Assembly (NCBI RefSeq): GCF_000002985.6
Contig: NC_003284.9
Span: 372,001-436,000 of the forward strand
Length of the DNA: 64,000 nucleotides
Direction of reading: 5' to 3'
Source of the DNA: Caenorhabditis elegans
Lineage: Eukaryota; Nematoda; Chromadorea; Rhabditida; Rhabditidae
The notes below the pieces were generated by a model. That model made no database searches and was not told the DNA's origin. It saw only the letters and a program-made list of their open reading frames with translations. The position numbers and the translations under genes were made by a program. Positions 23,763-34,489 of the stretch are shown one piece after another. The number at the start of each line of letters is the position of its first letter. Positions within the stretch are counted from its first letter, which is position 1.

Positions 23763-24875
23763 ACCACAATAAACAAATGAACAAACTTGTGAACAATATG
23801 TTATCGGTAATATTTTTTTTGCTAAAGATTCTGGTTTAAGAGTTATAACTCTTCAAAAAACATGTAATATTACTGAAAACACTATTTGGGTCCGACTGTC
23901 CAAAATGGGAATTAAAAAAAAGAGTCAAATGTGTTGTTTATTTACGTGAGCATCATACCTACATAGTTTCCTAAGTTTTTATTCTAAAATTTTGTCCAAA
24001 ATCGCTTCTCCAATCTGTGCTTCTCTCAATGCAGCCTTTGTCTCATTTCCGTATCTGTTTGCATCAACGTATCAATATTTAATGGTGAAGAAAACTAGAT
24101 GAAGAAGAAAAACGGACGAGTGAACTTAAAGAGAAAAAAAGCAGCGGAAAATAGATAGGTTTAGAGAAAGAGGAAATTGTGAAAATGGCTATCATTATCA
24201 CAGCTCATGTGCGATTTTTGTTGGTTATATTTTTATTTTCTTGTGTCCTTTTATTTATACTATTTGAATTTACTTTTATAATAGCAAAAACATTAAGTTA
24301 TGTTTTCAAACAATTTTTGGAATTATTATCAGAAATCGTATTATATTTTTTAAAGTTTGATTCATTTTTTTTGACTGCTCAAATTTTTATAGAAATTTGC
24401 CGCATTCTTTACTGTCTTTCAATTTCTATGATAACTTTTAAGATGATTTTTTGAGGAATTTTTGTAATGTGCTTTTACATTTAAAACCAAACTAGAAACA
24501 TTATCTGTATTCTCGCTCGGAAAGCCAGTTTTCAGTTTTTCCAAAACACTATCATTTTTTATTATATAAAAATCAACACACATTTATTATATTAAAATCA
24601 ACACACATAATCCGAAAATAATTTGTTTCCCAACCTTATCATTATAATACTGTAAAATTTAGTCGATTTTCGTCAAAAGTTTTATTTTTGAAATACTCTG
24701 CAAAAATTCGAAACACTTGAATTTTCCAAAAGTTTCAAAAAATGTAGCAGTGGACAATTTTTAAGAACTGGGGAAAAAAACTATAGAAACATTGAAATTC
24801 TCATAGATTCCAGATTAAAAATCCACACATTTCAAAAAATCCCGAAGCTTCGAATATCAAAAATTCAAAACAAAG

Positions 24876-24908
<33 letters not shown>

Positions 24909-25560
24909 CGATGTTGGTAGGAAACGTACAAAAAATGTGAGCAATTTAGAAGTTATCATTAGTTTCAAGTTGTTCAACATTTGAAATTCGAGCCTTGCAA
25001 ACTTTTTTAAATTTGAGATTTTTGACAATTGCCGTCTGCCATTATTGTTTTAATTTGTTTTGTGTTGATTCCTAATAGTTTATTAAAACATTTTCTAAAT
25101 ATAATTATGACTCACATGAAAGCCTGGCTATTCCCTTGTTAATTCACATACTACTCTGCATTCTCTTGACTTTCACTTTTTGTGTTTACAGGTAAAAAGC
25201 GTATGTACTTGTTTTGTTTGAAATGACAAAGTGATACCATAAAAAATTTAATTTGAAAAAAATTCAAATTTCAGTTTTACAAAAAGTTTTAAATTCCGCC
25301 ATTTTGTGATTTTCTTAATTTTTATCATTTTATTTATATTACCTGTTTTTTTGAATTTCTGAATAAACAAAACATCGTAGTGTACTCATGAACTCTAGCA
25401 GCTATTAAAATTTATTTTGGCTAGAAACTAAGCTGAATTTTTCGAGAAACTAGAATTTTAGATTTTCTACGAGTTGTGTTTGGCAAATTTAAGCCACTTG
25501 GTGTGTTGTTATATCATTGAATTGTATTTTATTCAACAAAAAAAATCAAATAAGTTTTTT
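23763..25560. other. Gene-free spacer, AT microsatellite at 24877-24905
   Basis: AT-rich with a TA dinucleotide run of about 28 bases. The frame at 24179-24454 on the plus strand is low-complexity hydrophobic, without splice context or codon signal, so I do not call it. Confidence 0.5.
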
Positions 25561-25566
25561 TCAGAT

Positions 25567-28395
25567 ATGCCTGATCAGGCGAGCTTCCGAACCCCCAAAC
25601 GAAAAACGTCTCACAATTATGAACTGGAAATCAGGAAAATCGTAGAATCTGTGGCCGTGCCGAGCTCGTCAGTGAGTTCGTCTCCTACTGGGACAGAAAT
25701 AACAAGTTATAAGCAGTTATTTGATGATTTTAATGAGCATTTCAGAGTTGAGGTAAGAATTTGAGAATAAATTTCGCAATTTTCATCTACTTAATCATTA
25801 CTAGATGGAGAGTAAACAAGTTTTTCTTGGTGGCCAGCAAATTTCAATGCGGACCAATTGCGATCATACCATGTTTTTCATAATCAACACGGAATCAAAA
25901 GTGGTTTTGACATTTGGGCGTCACTACGTCAGCCTTCCCTTTGCTGAAATAGTTAAATTCACTGTAAGCTAACTTTGTTTTCTGGTTGATTATCTGAGAA
26001 AAATGCCATATTCAGATATACAGATCAACACGATTCGGATTTCGACACGCCATGCTTCTTCATTTGACTAGTCGTGGTAGTGAAATTGTCATTGAGGTTT
26101 CAATCTTTCAAAAAATGTTTTCAGTTTTTCCAAAATGAATATTCCAGAAGTTCCAATCTTTGAAATATCGTCTTTTAAAGTATCATGACGATGGCGTCGG
26201 TCCAGATTATATTGATCTGCAAAAAAAGTGAGTTTTAAAAAAAGACGAGATCAGATCCTAACAAGGGGCTTTTGTGCCAAAAATTAGTGTGCCATATCAA
26301 AAACCGCTGTGAATTCACAGCAAACCCTCTTGAGCCCCTAGTTTTTTCTATGCCGTAATCTCTAAGCCATAAGTATTTAATCATATGTTAAGTCTAACTT
26401 TAATACTGAACCTAAGCTCAATCCTTAATTAAATATTTCAGAACGCTGATTGTGTCCTTAGCGGAAAGAAACGTCTTTGCAAGTACCCCTGTGGCAGTGC
26501 TTCGAAGCTTATCGGAAAATGGTAAAGCTTTTCAAGTGAACGAAGGAAATTGGATCCGTATTTTCCAAATGATCAAAATTAAGCTGAGGCGCAATAATAA
26601 CTTAGAATTGAATTTAGGTTACGTTTTATTTCTCTTGTAAAATGTCTTAATGTTTCTTTTTTATTAGAGCAATTTGATGAATACGAGATGGAAGAAACAA
26701 TGAACACTCTTGGACTGAGTTGGTTGAAAACTGACAATATTTTTGAAATGAAAGACAGAAATCATTTGTTGAATATGATTCCGACAATGTTTATGGAGAG
26801 CACTTTGCAGTAAGTTGATTGGTACAAAATTCTGTTTTTGCGTAGAATGCGGTGATTGAAGATCACACAGTATGTTTCTAACGTTCAAGGGTGTCGATTT
26901 TTCGACTTTTTGAAAATTGAAAAATCGAAAAATTTCGGTTTTTCGTTTTTTCGAGTTTCCGATTTTCGATTTTCCGATTTTTCGAAAAAATTTTCGGTTT
27001 TTCAAAAATTAGCTTGATATTTTGGCCATTATTCTTCATTTTAGAAGAAATTTTATTGTTTTTCTTATCAATATAAACAAAATTAGATAAAAATCATATT
27101 TTATGGTTAATTTTCTGAAAATTTTTTTTCGATTTTTCGTTTTTCCAGAGATTCGAAAAATCGAAAAATGCCACCCTTGGTCGGGATCAGAGATCATCAT
27201 TGGCACATGCCGAACAAGTCGGCACTTTTTGCCGATTTTTTTCGGTTTTTCAAAAATTAGCTTGATATTTTGGCCATTATTCTTCATTTTAGAAGAAGTT
27301 TTATTGTTTTTCTTAACAATATAAACAAAGTTAGATAAAAAATCACATTTTCTGGTTAATTTTCTGAACATTTTTTTTTTCGGCACTTCGGCACATTTGC
27401 AATGATACTGAATGACTTCTCAAACAAATAACATTCGATTTAGTATTGAAGCTAGTGTACTATACAATTAAAAGTAAACTATACAATTAAATGGCAAATT
27501 CCGTACATATTAATCAATTTTTGAAGTTTCTTTGGATTTTTAAAATTTAAAAATAAATTTTGGTGAATATGCCGAAAAGTGTCGAATGTGCCGAAATGTG
27601 CTGAAAAAAAGGTCGGCATATGCCGCACATCTCTGGTCGAGATCGTGATAGGCCTTCCCCTAGGGCACTAATCTCGCCCGCGCGCACCACACCGCGCCCT
27701 ACGCTCTCACCGCCTTCGCACAATCGCCCTTTCCTGTTGCACACAGCTATAGTGGCGCGAGGTCCCGCGCAGCGTCGGCCGCAGTATACAGAATGCGATC
27801 GTGCGGGCAGACGCCGTGCGCCTTTTTCGAGCCGATCATTCGTCGAACGCTAAGTTCGTGACTTCGACCCCAAATAGTTTGCCGGTCGGTTCATCACGAC
27901 ATCACACTCCAATTTCACAGTAAAGATCTTAGAACTTCTAATTTCTATAAAGCTACTGAAAGCTATTTTATGAAATGTAAATTTTGAAAGATTCACGTTT
28001 ATTATGTGCATAGTCATACAAAACAGAAGTTCAGTGCTATCAATATGAAAAAAAAATTTCAGTGGAGTCTGCGAACTAACGCGTCCCGATCACTTGATGC
28101 GTCCTTTAGCAAGAAAGCGAATGGTAAAATTTGCTTGATTCATAAAAAGTGTTCGTAATACTTTTTCCAGTTGATTTTCACCGACGATCTAGAGATGCGG
28201 TCAAGCAATCCAAAACAGACCTACGCAGTGAAGAATTCAAGTGAACATCCCCGAAATAAAAATGAAGAAGGACCCTCGCAAGATTTCAGCAAAACGCCCA
28301 ACTTGGAAGAGTCGTTCAGAGGCTCAATTGGATACAGTCTCCTAGCATCTCTAATAAGTGATGACTCCGCTTCCACTCATTTGTCACCAAATTAA
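25567..28395 (+). CDS. Orphan 369-aa protein
   Basis: Eight exons join in phase: 25567-25752, 25805-25963, 26016-26096, 26148-26227, 26442-26617, 26668-26809, 28063-28123, 28171-28395. The ATG follows directly after TTTTTTTCAG, a probable trans-splice acceptor with a two-base leader. The N-terminus has a basic TPKRK motif and a Ser-rich stretch. Residues about 63-220 alternate short hydrophobic strands and charged turns (VFLGGQQISM, VVLTFGRHYVSL), suggesting a beta domain. A second, mostly helical part follows (about 220-300) with a basic RPLARKRM end. The tail is polar and Ser/Asn-rich. No signal peptide or membrane segment is visible. I do not recognise the family. Intron 6 is 1.25 kb and filled with repeats. 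An AATAAA lies at 28695-28700. Confidence 0.68.
26885..27640. repeat. Direct duplication inside intron 6
   Basis: About 145 bases at 26993-27130 (starting TTTTTCAAAAATTAGCTTGA) are repeated at 27235-27380 with about 93% identity. Both copies are followed by TCGGCA/TTTCGA low-complexity text made of CGAAAAATCGAAAAA words. Confidence 0.75.
27640..27900. repeat. GC-rich block in intron 6
   Basis: About 250 bases at well over 55% GC (CGCCCGCGCGCACCACACCG and on) in a neighbourhood near 30% GC. Frames on both strands are open for 60-75 residues, but their composition is repetitive Arg/Pro. Probably an inserted repeat fragment. Confidence 0.5.
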
Positions 28396-28984
28396 CCAGA
28401 AAGTGTTTGGCCCCAAGGCTATGCAACATCTTTCAGCAAAAACTTTTTTTTTTAAGTTGTTCGTTTAAAAAGACATTCTTTAAAATGCAATTTCTATAGA
28501 TATCGAAACAGACTGTGTAAAAATTATATTGTGATTGTTACCTCAGACACGGGAATTATCCTCTAATGGCCCCATTTTGTTCCCTTTCACTTCTCCTAAT
28601 TCTTCAACTTCCATCTTGTCGTAGTGGTTTCTCTTTTCATATTCCCCATAATGAGTTGTTACGGAGTAAATGCTAACTGTATGAAAACTTTGGTAATAAA
28701 CTTTTGACATGCATAACTTATAATATTTTACATATGTTAGAACAGTATTTTAGAAGATTAAATTTATTGAAATAGGATATCAAATATATTTTCCAACATA
28801 GTAACATTTTAACCAAAACTGAAACATAAAAGTGAAAGTGATTCAACACATAAATTCAACAAAAATTTTTGAGCGTGCAATAATAGCTAAAAATTAGGTT
28901 TTTTTTTCGAAATATTAAACCGTCTTAACAAATTTTTAATTAATTAAAAAAACAATTGATTCATTTAAGCACAGTCTATATTGG

Positions 28985-29130
28985 GGATGGGCGGCAATTG
29001 CCGTTCGGCAAACTGCTTTTCGACCAATCCTGCAAATGGAAAAACTGCCGGTTTGCCGATTTGCCGGAAATTTGTACTTTCTGCAATTTTCCGATTAGTC
29101 GTTCGCCGGGTATCAGATTTGCCGGAAATG
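28985..29130. repeat. CGGCAA-family repeat, copy 7
   Basis: GGGGATGGGCGGCAATTGCCG opens a unit of GCCGGTTTGCCGATTTGCCGG words, matching one arm of copies 3 and 4. Confidence 0.7.
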
Positions 29131-29324
29131 TTCAGAAGGAATATTTTATAACACGGATCCATTACTCAAAACTTTGCTTTTTAAAAATTTTCTCGTTTTC
29201 TTCAGATATTTTCATAGAATTTGCTGTTTCAAAATACATGCAGAAAGATTCATAGGTACAATTTTGTCAATTAAAATTTTAAATTCTGAAATTTTCAAAA
29301 AAAAAAGCGCAAACTCATAATTTG

Positions 29325-29495
29325 CTGAGAGTTTTCGGCAATTGCCGTTTTTTCGGCAAATTCGGCAAATCGGTAATTTGCCGGTTCACCGATTTGCCGG
29401 ATATTTCAACTCCGGCAATTTACCAATTAGCCGATTTTCCGAAACCTTCAGTTCCGGCAATTTGCCGATTTGCCGATTTGCCGGAAAAATTGTTT
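29325..29495. repeat. CGGCAA-family repeat, copy 8
   Basis: TTGCCGATTTGCCGGA is repeated five times at slightly irregular spacing. With copy 7 it makes one element of about 510 bases whose ends are the repeat blocks. Confidence 0.7.
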
Positions 29496-29734
29496 GCTGC
29501 CCACCTACATATACGTTCAAAATTGTTCGAACCGTTAGTCGTCCTTTAAGAGACTGTTTCCCCGTTTTCGTTTTTGTCAAAATATCTTCATCTTCGATAT
29601 GCGATAAAAGGTATGCCCAGAGTCCCAATGTTTACTTTAGACTTGGTGCCTTTTTTGACTCAACGACGCCTTTTTTTTTTCGCCGACCGTTTCATTTTGT
29701 GAGTTATGATATTTGAATAATTTCCTGACAATAA

Positions 29735-31734
29735 ATGGATAATCAGGGAAACATTTCTAATTTGGACACGCTAAACGTCTCAGGTCGATGTGAGTTGATT
29801 TGTTTGAAGCATGGAGTAATGTATATATTTATAACTTTGGGTGACCTATTGTATTTTGAAAAAAAAAACTATTTTTAGTCTACCTGCTTAGCTGGGCTTT
29901 GCCTCCATTAGCTCATCAATGATTATATGATTAATCAATTTTAGAAAATCAAAGATGTTTTTTCTTGGTTATTTGCGGTAGAAGCGAAAATGAATAAGTT
30001 ATGACAAGTTTTAAAAGACATATTATTCCCAAATTTCAGTGATTTGGTACCAGTACCAAGAGGAATATTTTCATTTCTTTGAACACCACAGCTGCGAAAC
30101 TGCCGATTTTGGAGGTAAGTATGTATCTCCAGAGGATTTTTTATCTGCCAATTTTGGTAGAAAGTCTGAGAATGTTTATCTTCAGAAATGAAAACCTCAG
30201 TTGGCAATTTCATTCGTGAAAAGTTTGAGTCAATGTCAGCGTACCCAAGTTTCTTCGATCCTCAAGCCAGGACATTTTTCATGTATGCCTTGGAAAACTA
30301 CTCTACAAACTTGGAACTTCTTATGGACATTTATCTTCTGGACAGTATGTGGAACTGGGGTTCACATATTGAAGCAGGACGTGTGGAATGGTATCTTATG
30401 TACAAGTATGCACTTTATTGATATACTATTAATGCTGACCTGCAGCAATCATTTGTTTTAAGTTCAAACTATGTCACCTGTTTGTTTCACCTGTTTACAA
30501 ACTTTGAATAATAAGAAAACAATATAAATGAGTACTTGCAATTCGAAAAAAAAACTCCAAAAGTTCAACGAAAATATATGTCTTACTAAGCGCGAAATTT
30601 TGGAAATTTGATTTTCGGTTGCTGAAATTACCGCACCTCAGAAAATTGAGACCACACAGGTCGCAAAACAAAAATGTCTGTGGTTTAGACGGAGGCTTGC
30701 GTGGTCTGCACGCAACGTGGGTTAGCATTCCGAGCTGATAACTGCTCTTGATATTTATTCGTTTTTTATGCTCTTAGAACCTAATTGTAAGAGATATATT
30801 GAACTACTCATTTATTAAACAATTTCAAAGTTTTCAAAAAAAGTACAAAAATAATTGAATTCAAAAAATACTCTTTTTGAACAAGTGTCCGGTTGTAGTT
30901 TTCGCAAGTCTCTGCAAAAAGTTTACAATTTTTAAGGCTTTTCTAGAAAAATCAAAAAAAAACTGGTGTTTTTATCGGTCGGGATTAAAACTTTTTAAGT
31001 TTTCTTGAGGAAATTAAGCAGTTTTGTAAAAGTAGAACAAAAAATATGCATAATATGCATATCATTTTTATTTTAAAATGTTTTTTTTCAAAATTTGTTA
31101 ATTTTTTCTGAAGATGGTGCACGGCCAAATCAAAGGGATCAAATCCCTCCTCGCGCGAAATAAATGGGCAATAAGTACAATATGGAATTTTTCTAACAGA
31201 AACGCAGACATTGACGGTGAAACGTTGTGAGGTATGAAACGATGGAATTCCATAAAAAACGACACGTTGCCACTGGATACGCACGCTTATTTAAAAACTC
31301 TTTTCTTTTTGTGATGTTCAAAATTCAAACAAAAAAGATGGGGATAGAATACTGCCATATGACACTTGATATAGAAAATTTCGATGGAATTTTGTAATGA
31401 TTATATTGCATTGGGGTGAACGATAATGATTTTCGTACTCTCTAATTTTTTTTTTCTCTTTTTATTTATTCTCATTTTTTTCCCAATAATGTTTTTGTGT
31501 TTGCATACATAGTATTGTAGTAAATGAGAGATACAAAACTTTCAAACTTGGCATTTAGTGCCTAAAAGCAGGTATTTGCCTGATGAAATCACTATTACCT
31601 GTCTGTATACTGTTCCATTTTCTCGTCTTCGTCAGCCAAGATTAAACTCAATTTTTAGTATAACTGAACTTACTAAGAAATTCAAAGATCACCCTTACAT
31701 CGCAGCTGTTCGTTTTACCACTTTCAAAAGTTGA
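29735..31734 (+). CDS. Orphan 141-aa protein
   Basis: Exons 29735-29789, 30040-30114, 30186-30405 and 31659-31734 join in phase. The first donor is CGAT|GTGAGT and the last acceptor AATTTTTAG. The protein is rich in aromatic residues (IWYQYQEEYFHFFEHH, FFMYALENY, MWNWGSH) and probably an all-helical small domain of about 120 residues. It ends ITELTKKFKDHPYIAAVRF. There is no signal peptide. Helix spacing is reminiscent of RGS-like bundles but I see no RGS signature, so no function is given. The last exon is followed immediately by a decayed mariner transposase, so the 3' end is the least certain part. Confidence 0.52.
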
Positions 31735-31914
31735 AGAAGTCGTGATTCAAAACCCACTGAAGCATTAAATGCTGTGCGGAACAAATAAAAAACCGGGAAC
31801 TTCTTGAAGTCTCGAACATCAAATTCGCTTGGATTGAAGAAAGAAGGGTTTCGACCGGTTTCAGTGGAGAACGAAAAGAAAGTGTTGAAAAACGTTTTGA
31901 AAAAATGAAAAATA

Positions 31915-32140
31915 AATTATATGTATTGTATTCTTCTGACATTGCTCCAAGTGATTATTTAATTTTCTCCTATCTGACTCAAACCGTTCAAGGAAGAACC
32001 CTCAAAATAAGAAAAAATCTCAAAGTGGAATTGAATCTATACTTTTAATCCCGGTCTGCTGGGTTCTACAGTCAGGGGATCCACAAGTTACCCCGACGTT
32101 GGTAGAACTTTGTCGATCATGATGGAGCATATTACTGACT
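31915..32140 (+). pseudogene. Degenerate mariner transposase C-terminus
   Basis: Read on the plus strand with stops ignored, the text gives SSDIAPSDYLIF and, further on, FYSQGIHKLPRRW followed by a stop and NFVDHDGAYY. This order matches the end of mariner-family transposases (the APSDY block with the third catalytic Asp, then GI-KLP-RW). In-frame stops and the lack of the N-terminal part make it non-functional. No clear inverted terminal repeats were found. Confidence 0.72.
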
Positions 32141-32180
32141 TCTTGTTTGAGAACCCGCCAAGATTCCAGTCATAATTACC

Positions 32181-32287
32181 ATAACTGAGACATAACTGAG
32201 ACATAACTGAGACATGACTGGGACATAACTGAGACATAACTGAGACATAACTGAGACATAACTGAGACATAACTGAGACATAACTGG
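32181..32287. repeat. 11-bp minisatellite (ATAACTGAGAC)n
   Basis: Nine full copies of ATAACTGAGAC plus a partial one; only the fourth differs (ATGACTGGGAC). The minus strand is open through the array as an artefact of the 33-base period. Confidence 0.9.
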
Positions 32288-32289
32288 CC

Positions 32290-32985
32290 CAAGCAGTTAC
32301 CGATTGAGCCAGGGAGGATGAGGAAATCCTAGGTCCTCGGTGACTGCGACAAAAATGTTTGTTTGTTTTATCTGGACCTTTTTTTTTCCTTTTTTTGGGA
32401 TGAAAAAATTCGCAAAAAATTTTCTCGTGGTGGAGAGTTGAACGCTCGGTTGAAATCTCGCCGACTCTGTTCAAATGTGCGTTCACACTACCGTCCACAG
32501 CCTACCCATTTTGGGGAATGTATTGGACTTTGTTTCTATAAATAATCCGGATCTTTATAATTTTATTACTATTATCTCCCCGTCAGGGTTGTACGGATAT
32601 TTTTTTTAATAACTTTATTGAATCAATATATCAATAATTCTGAAAAAAAATATTTCATGTCATTTTCAAAATTTTCACAATTTCCATTTTTTAAATGATT
32701 TTTATTTGTTTTGATTTTCAAAATGTCATGACACCTGGAATTATTCATCCGTTTTCCCCAAAACCTTGTTTTGCTTTATTTCCAGAGCTTTCTCCCGAAC
32801 TTTATTTCAAAATTTTCAATTTTTTATGATTCACCGCCTTTACTCTCAGCTCTCTCACTCAATCTTCTTGAATTCTCATGACTTCTCCAGAGAAAAATGA
32901 AGCTGACGGAACCGCCTTCTTTCCTTCTTTTTAAGCCATTTGCCAGCCATTGGTTGGTGAAGTTCAGTCACCTAATTTACGCGGA
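32290..32985. other. Spacer and promoter of the small secreted peptide gene
   Basis: No gene is seen. The last about 150 bases before 32987 probably hold the promoter of the downstream peptide gene. Confidence 0.4.
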
Positions 32986-32986
32986 A

Positions 32987-33357
32987 ATGCTTTTCAGGAT
33001 TTTGCTGGTAAGTCACTCTATTTTTTATCTATATGACCTTGTAGTTTTTCACTTTAATAATTAATGAAAAATGCGCCTGGCCGCCTTCAATGCAGTAAGT
33101 TGCCTGATCAAATTCAATTGAATATCTAATTATTAAACCAAATTATTTTTTTCCAGATTGTGACCATTATCGTCACCAACTCAAATGCCTGGGTAACCGT
33201 CCCATCAGAGACCAAAGTATCCATCTACGACTTCTGTAGCTTCAAGGTACCATGCGCGCCGGGACATTTGTGCCACGAAGGTTTTTGCATTCAGCAGCAG
33301 TCCTTTTCATCTTTTCCACGATCAATGTATTTTCGTTCTCTTTTCCGCCGGCGCTGA
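32987..33357 (+). CDS. Small secreted four-cysteine peptide, two possible first exons
   Basis: The main exon 33157-33357 can be joined in phase either to 32987-33007 (MLFRILL) or to 33071-33094 (MRLAAFNA); both have GTAAG donors. Either gives about 73-74 aa starting with a hydrophobic signal sequence (IVTIIVTNSNA) and no other membrane segment. The mature part has Cys at spacings C-x5-C-x5-C-x4-C (CSFKVPCAPGHLCHEGFC), then a Ser/Phe/Arg tail ending in RRR. This fits a short secreted peptide with two disulfides, perhaps antimicrobial or signalling; I do not recognise the family. The terminal RRR could be a processing site or a charged tail. AATAAA follows at 33372-33377. Confidence 0.6.
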
Positions 33358-33379
33358 GTGCATCTTTTTCAAATAAATA

Positions 33380-34485
33380 ATTTTACAACCTTCATTTTTT
33401 ACACTGGGACGAGCATAACAAACAAATTTGGATATCCATACGTCTTGGTTGTACGGACAGGGAAAATTATCAAAACTCATGCTTGTGGTGCTGAAAAGCC
33501 ATGTATTATAATAAATCTTTTCAAAAATGTTATATTCAAAAAAGTAATTTTTTGCTAGTGCCAAAATTTAGCAATCGATCCTCAAAAGGCGTTTTTCGGC
33601 AGAGAAGAACGGGGATGTGAGCTTTTTTGCTGATTCTTTTTGCTTTTAGCATTTGAAATATTCATCTATGTTCCATTTATAAAGCTTTAAATGAACATTG
33701 TAGGGGTTCAAATAAGCAACAGTATTTGAGATGATTCCAAAAGTGATGCAAACTCAGTTCCCACAATTTTTGGCTCAAAATAAAACATTTTCCAAAACTT
33801 TTTGAAAATTTTTATTATGGTGGTTAGGCAATGTGATCATGGGAATGAGAATTCATTTTTTCACACTGGCCGAACTCCACTTTTACTGTGATAATTTAGG
33901 AGCATCAAATAATTTCCATGTCGGTTGCAATTTTTAAAAAAGGGTGCGAAGCAACATCCTACATAATTCCTCACGAAAAACTAATTTTCCTGCAAGTATT
34001 CAGCTTTGAATCGTGTGAACCAGAATGGATAATCTTTTTTCATTGACTTCATCAAAATTCAGACACCAAACATTTAGTGGGAGACTTATTTGCATTCGTT
34101 GGGACTGATGTGGCATTATTAACAAAATTGTATGGACAAGAATCATGAATATCGAGGTTTTTAGGAAGGCATACATTTATAACTTACAAGGTAACAAGTT
34201 GAAAGTAAATATAATTCAGATTACATTGTTTAAATTTGGAAAAACTTCGCGGGCAGTTCACTATTTCGTACATCTTCTCAAAAACCGTTTTTTTAAAATT
34301 TTTTTGGACAAGGACTCAAAAAGTTTTTTGAAATTTCAAAAAAAATTTTTGTGAAAAACGAGTCAGTCACAAGTAACAATACGAATTGTCAGCTAGTATT
34401 ATATTATAAACATCTGATAAAACTGTTTTAAATTCTTACATTTTTTTGTAATTTCAATCATAATGCCAACTTTATTGCAAAAAAC
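33380..34485. other. Gene-free spacer
   Basis: AT-rich; short frames on either strand show no splice sites or composition typical of genes. It contains the 3' flanks of the peptide gene and of the large convergent gene. Confidence 0.5.
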
Positions 34486-34489
34486 GCAT

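Noticed and set aside
24179-24454. Membrane protein of 91 codons on the plus strand
   Set aside because: Hydrophobic residues come from T-rich low-complexity DNA; no acceptor or donor fits.
30985-31284. Minus-strand 99-codon frame with Cys residues
   Set aside because: Lies in the intron of the 141-aa gene, has no splice context and ends in low-complexity text; may be old repeat.
32181-32287. CRISPR-like array
   Set aside because: Units are contiguous without spacers, and the genome is animal.
32088-32498. Minus-strand 136-codon frame with a repeated SYVSVMSQLC motif
   Set aside because: It is the translation of the 11-bp minisatellite and adjoining mariner debris.
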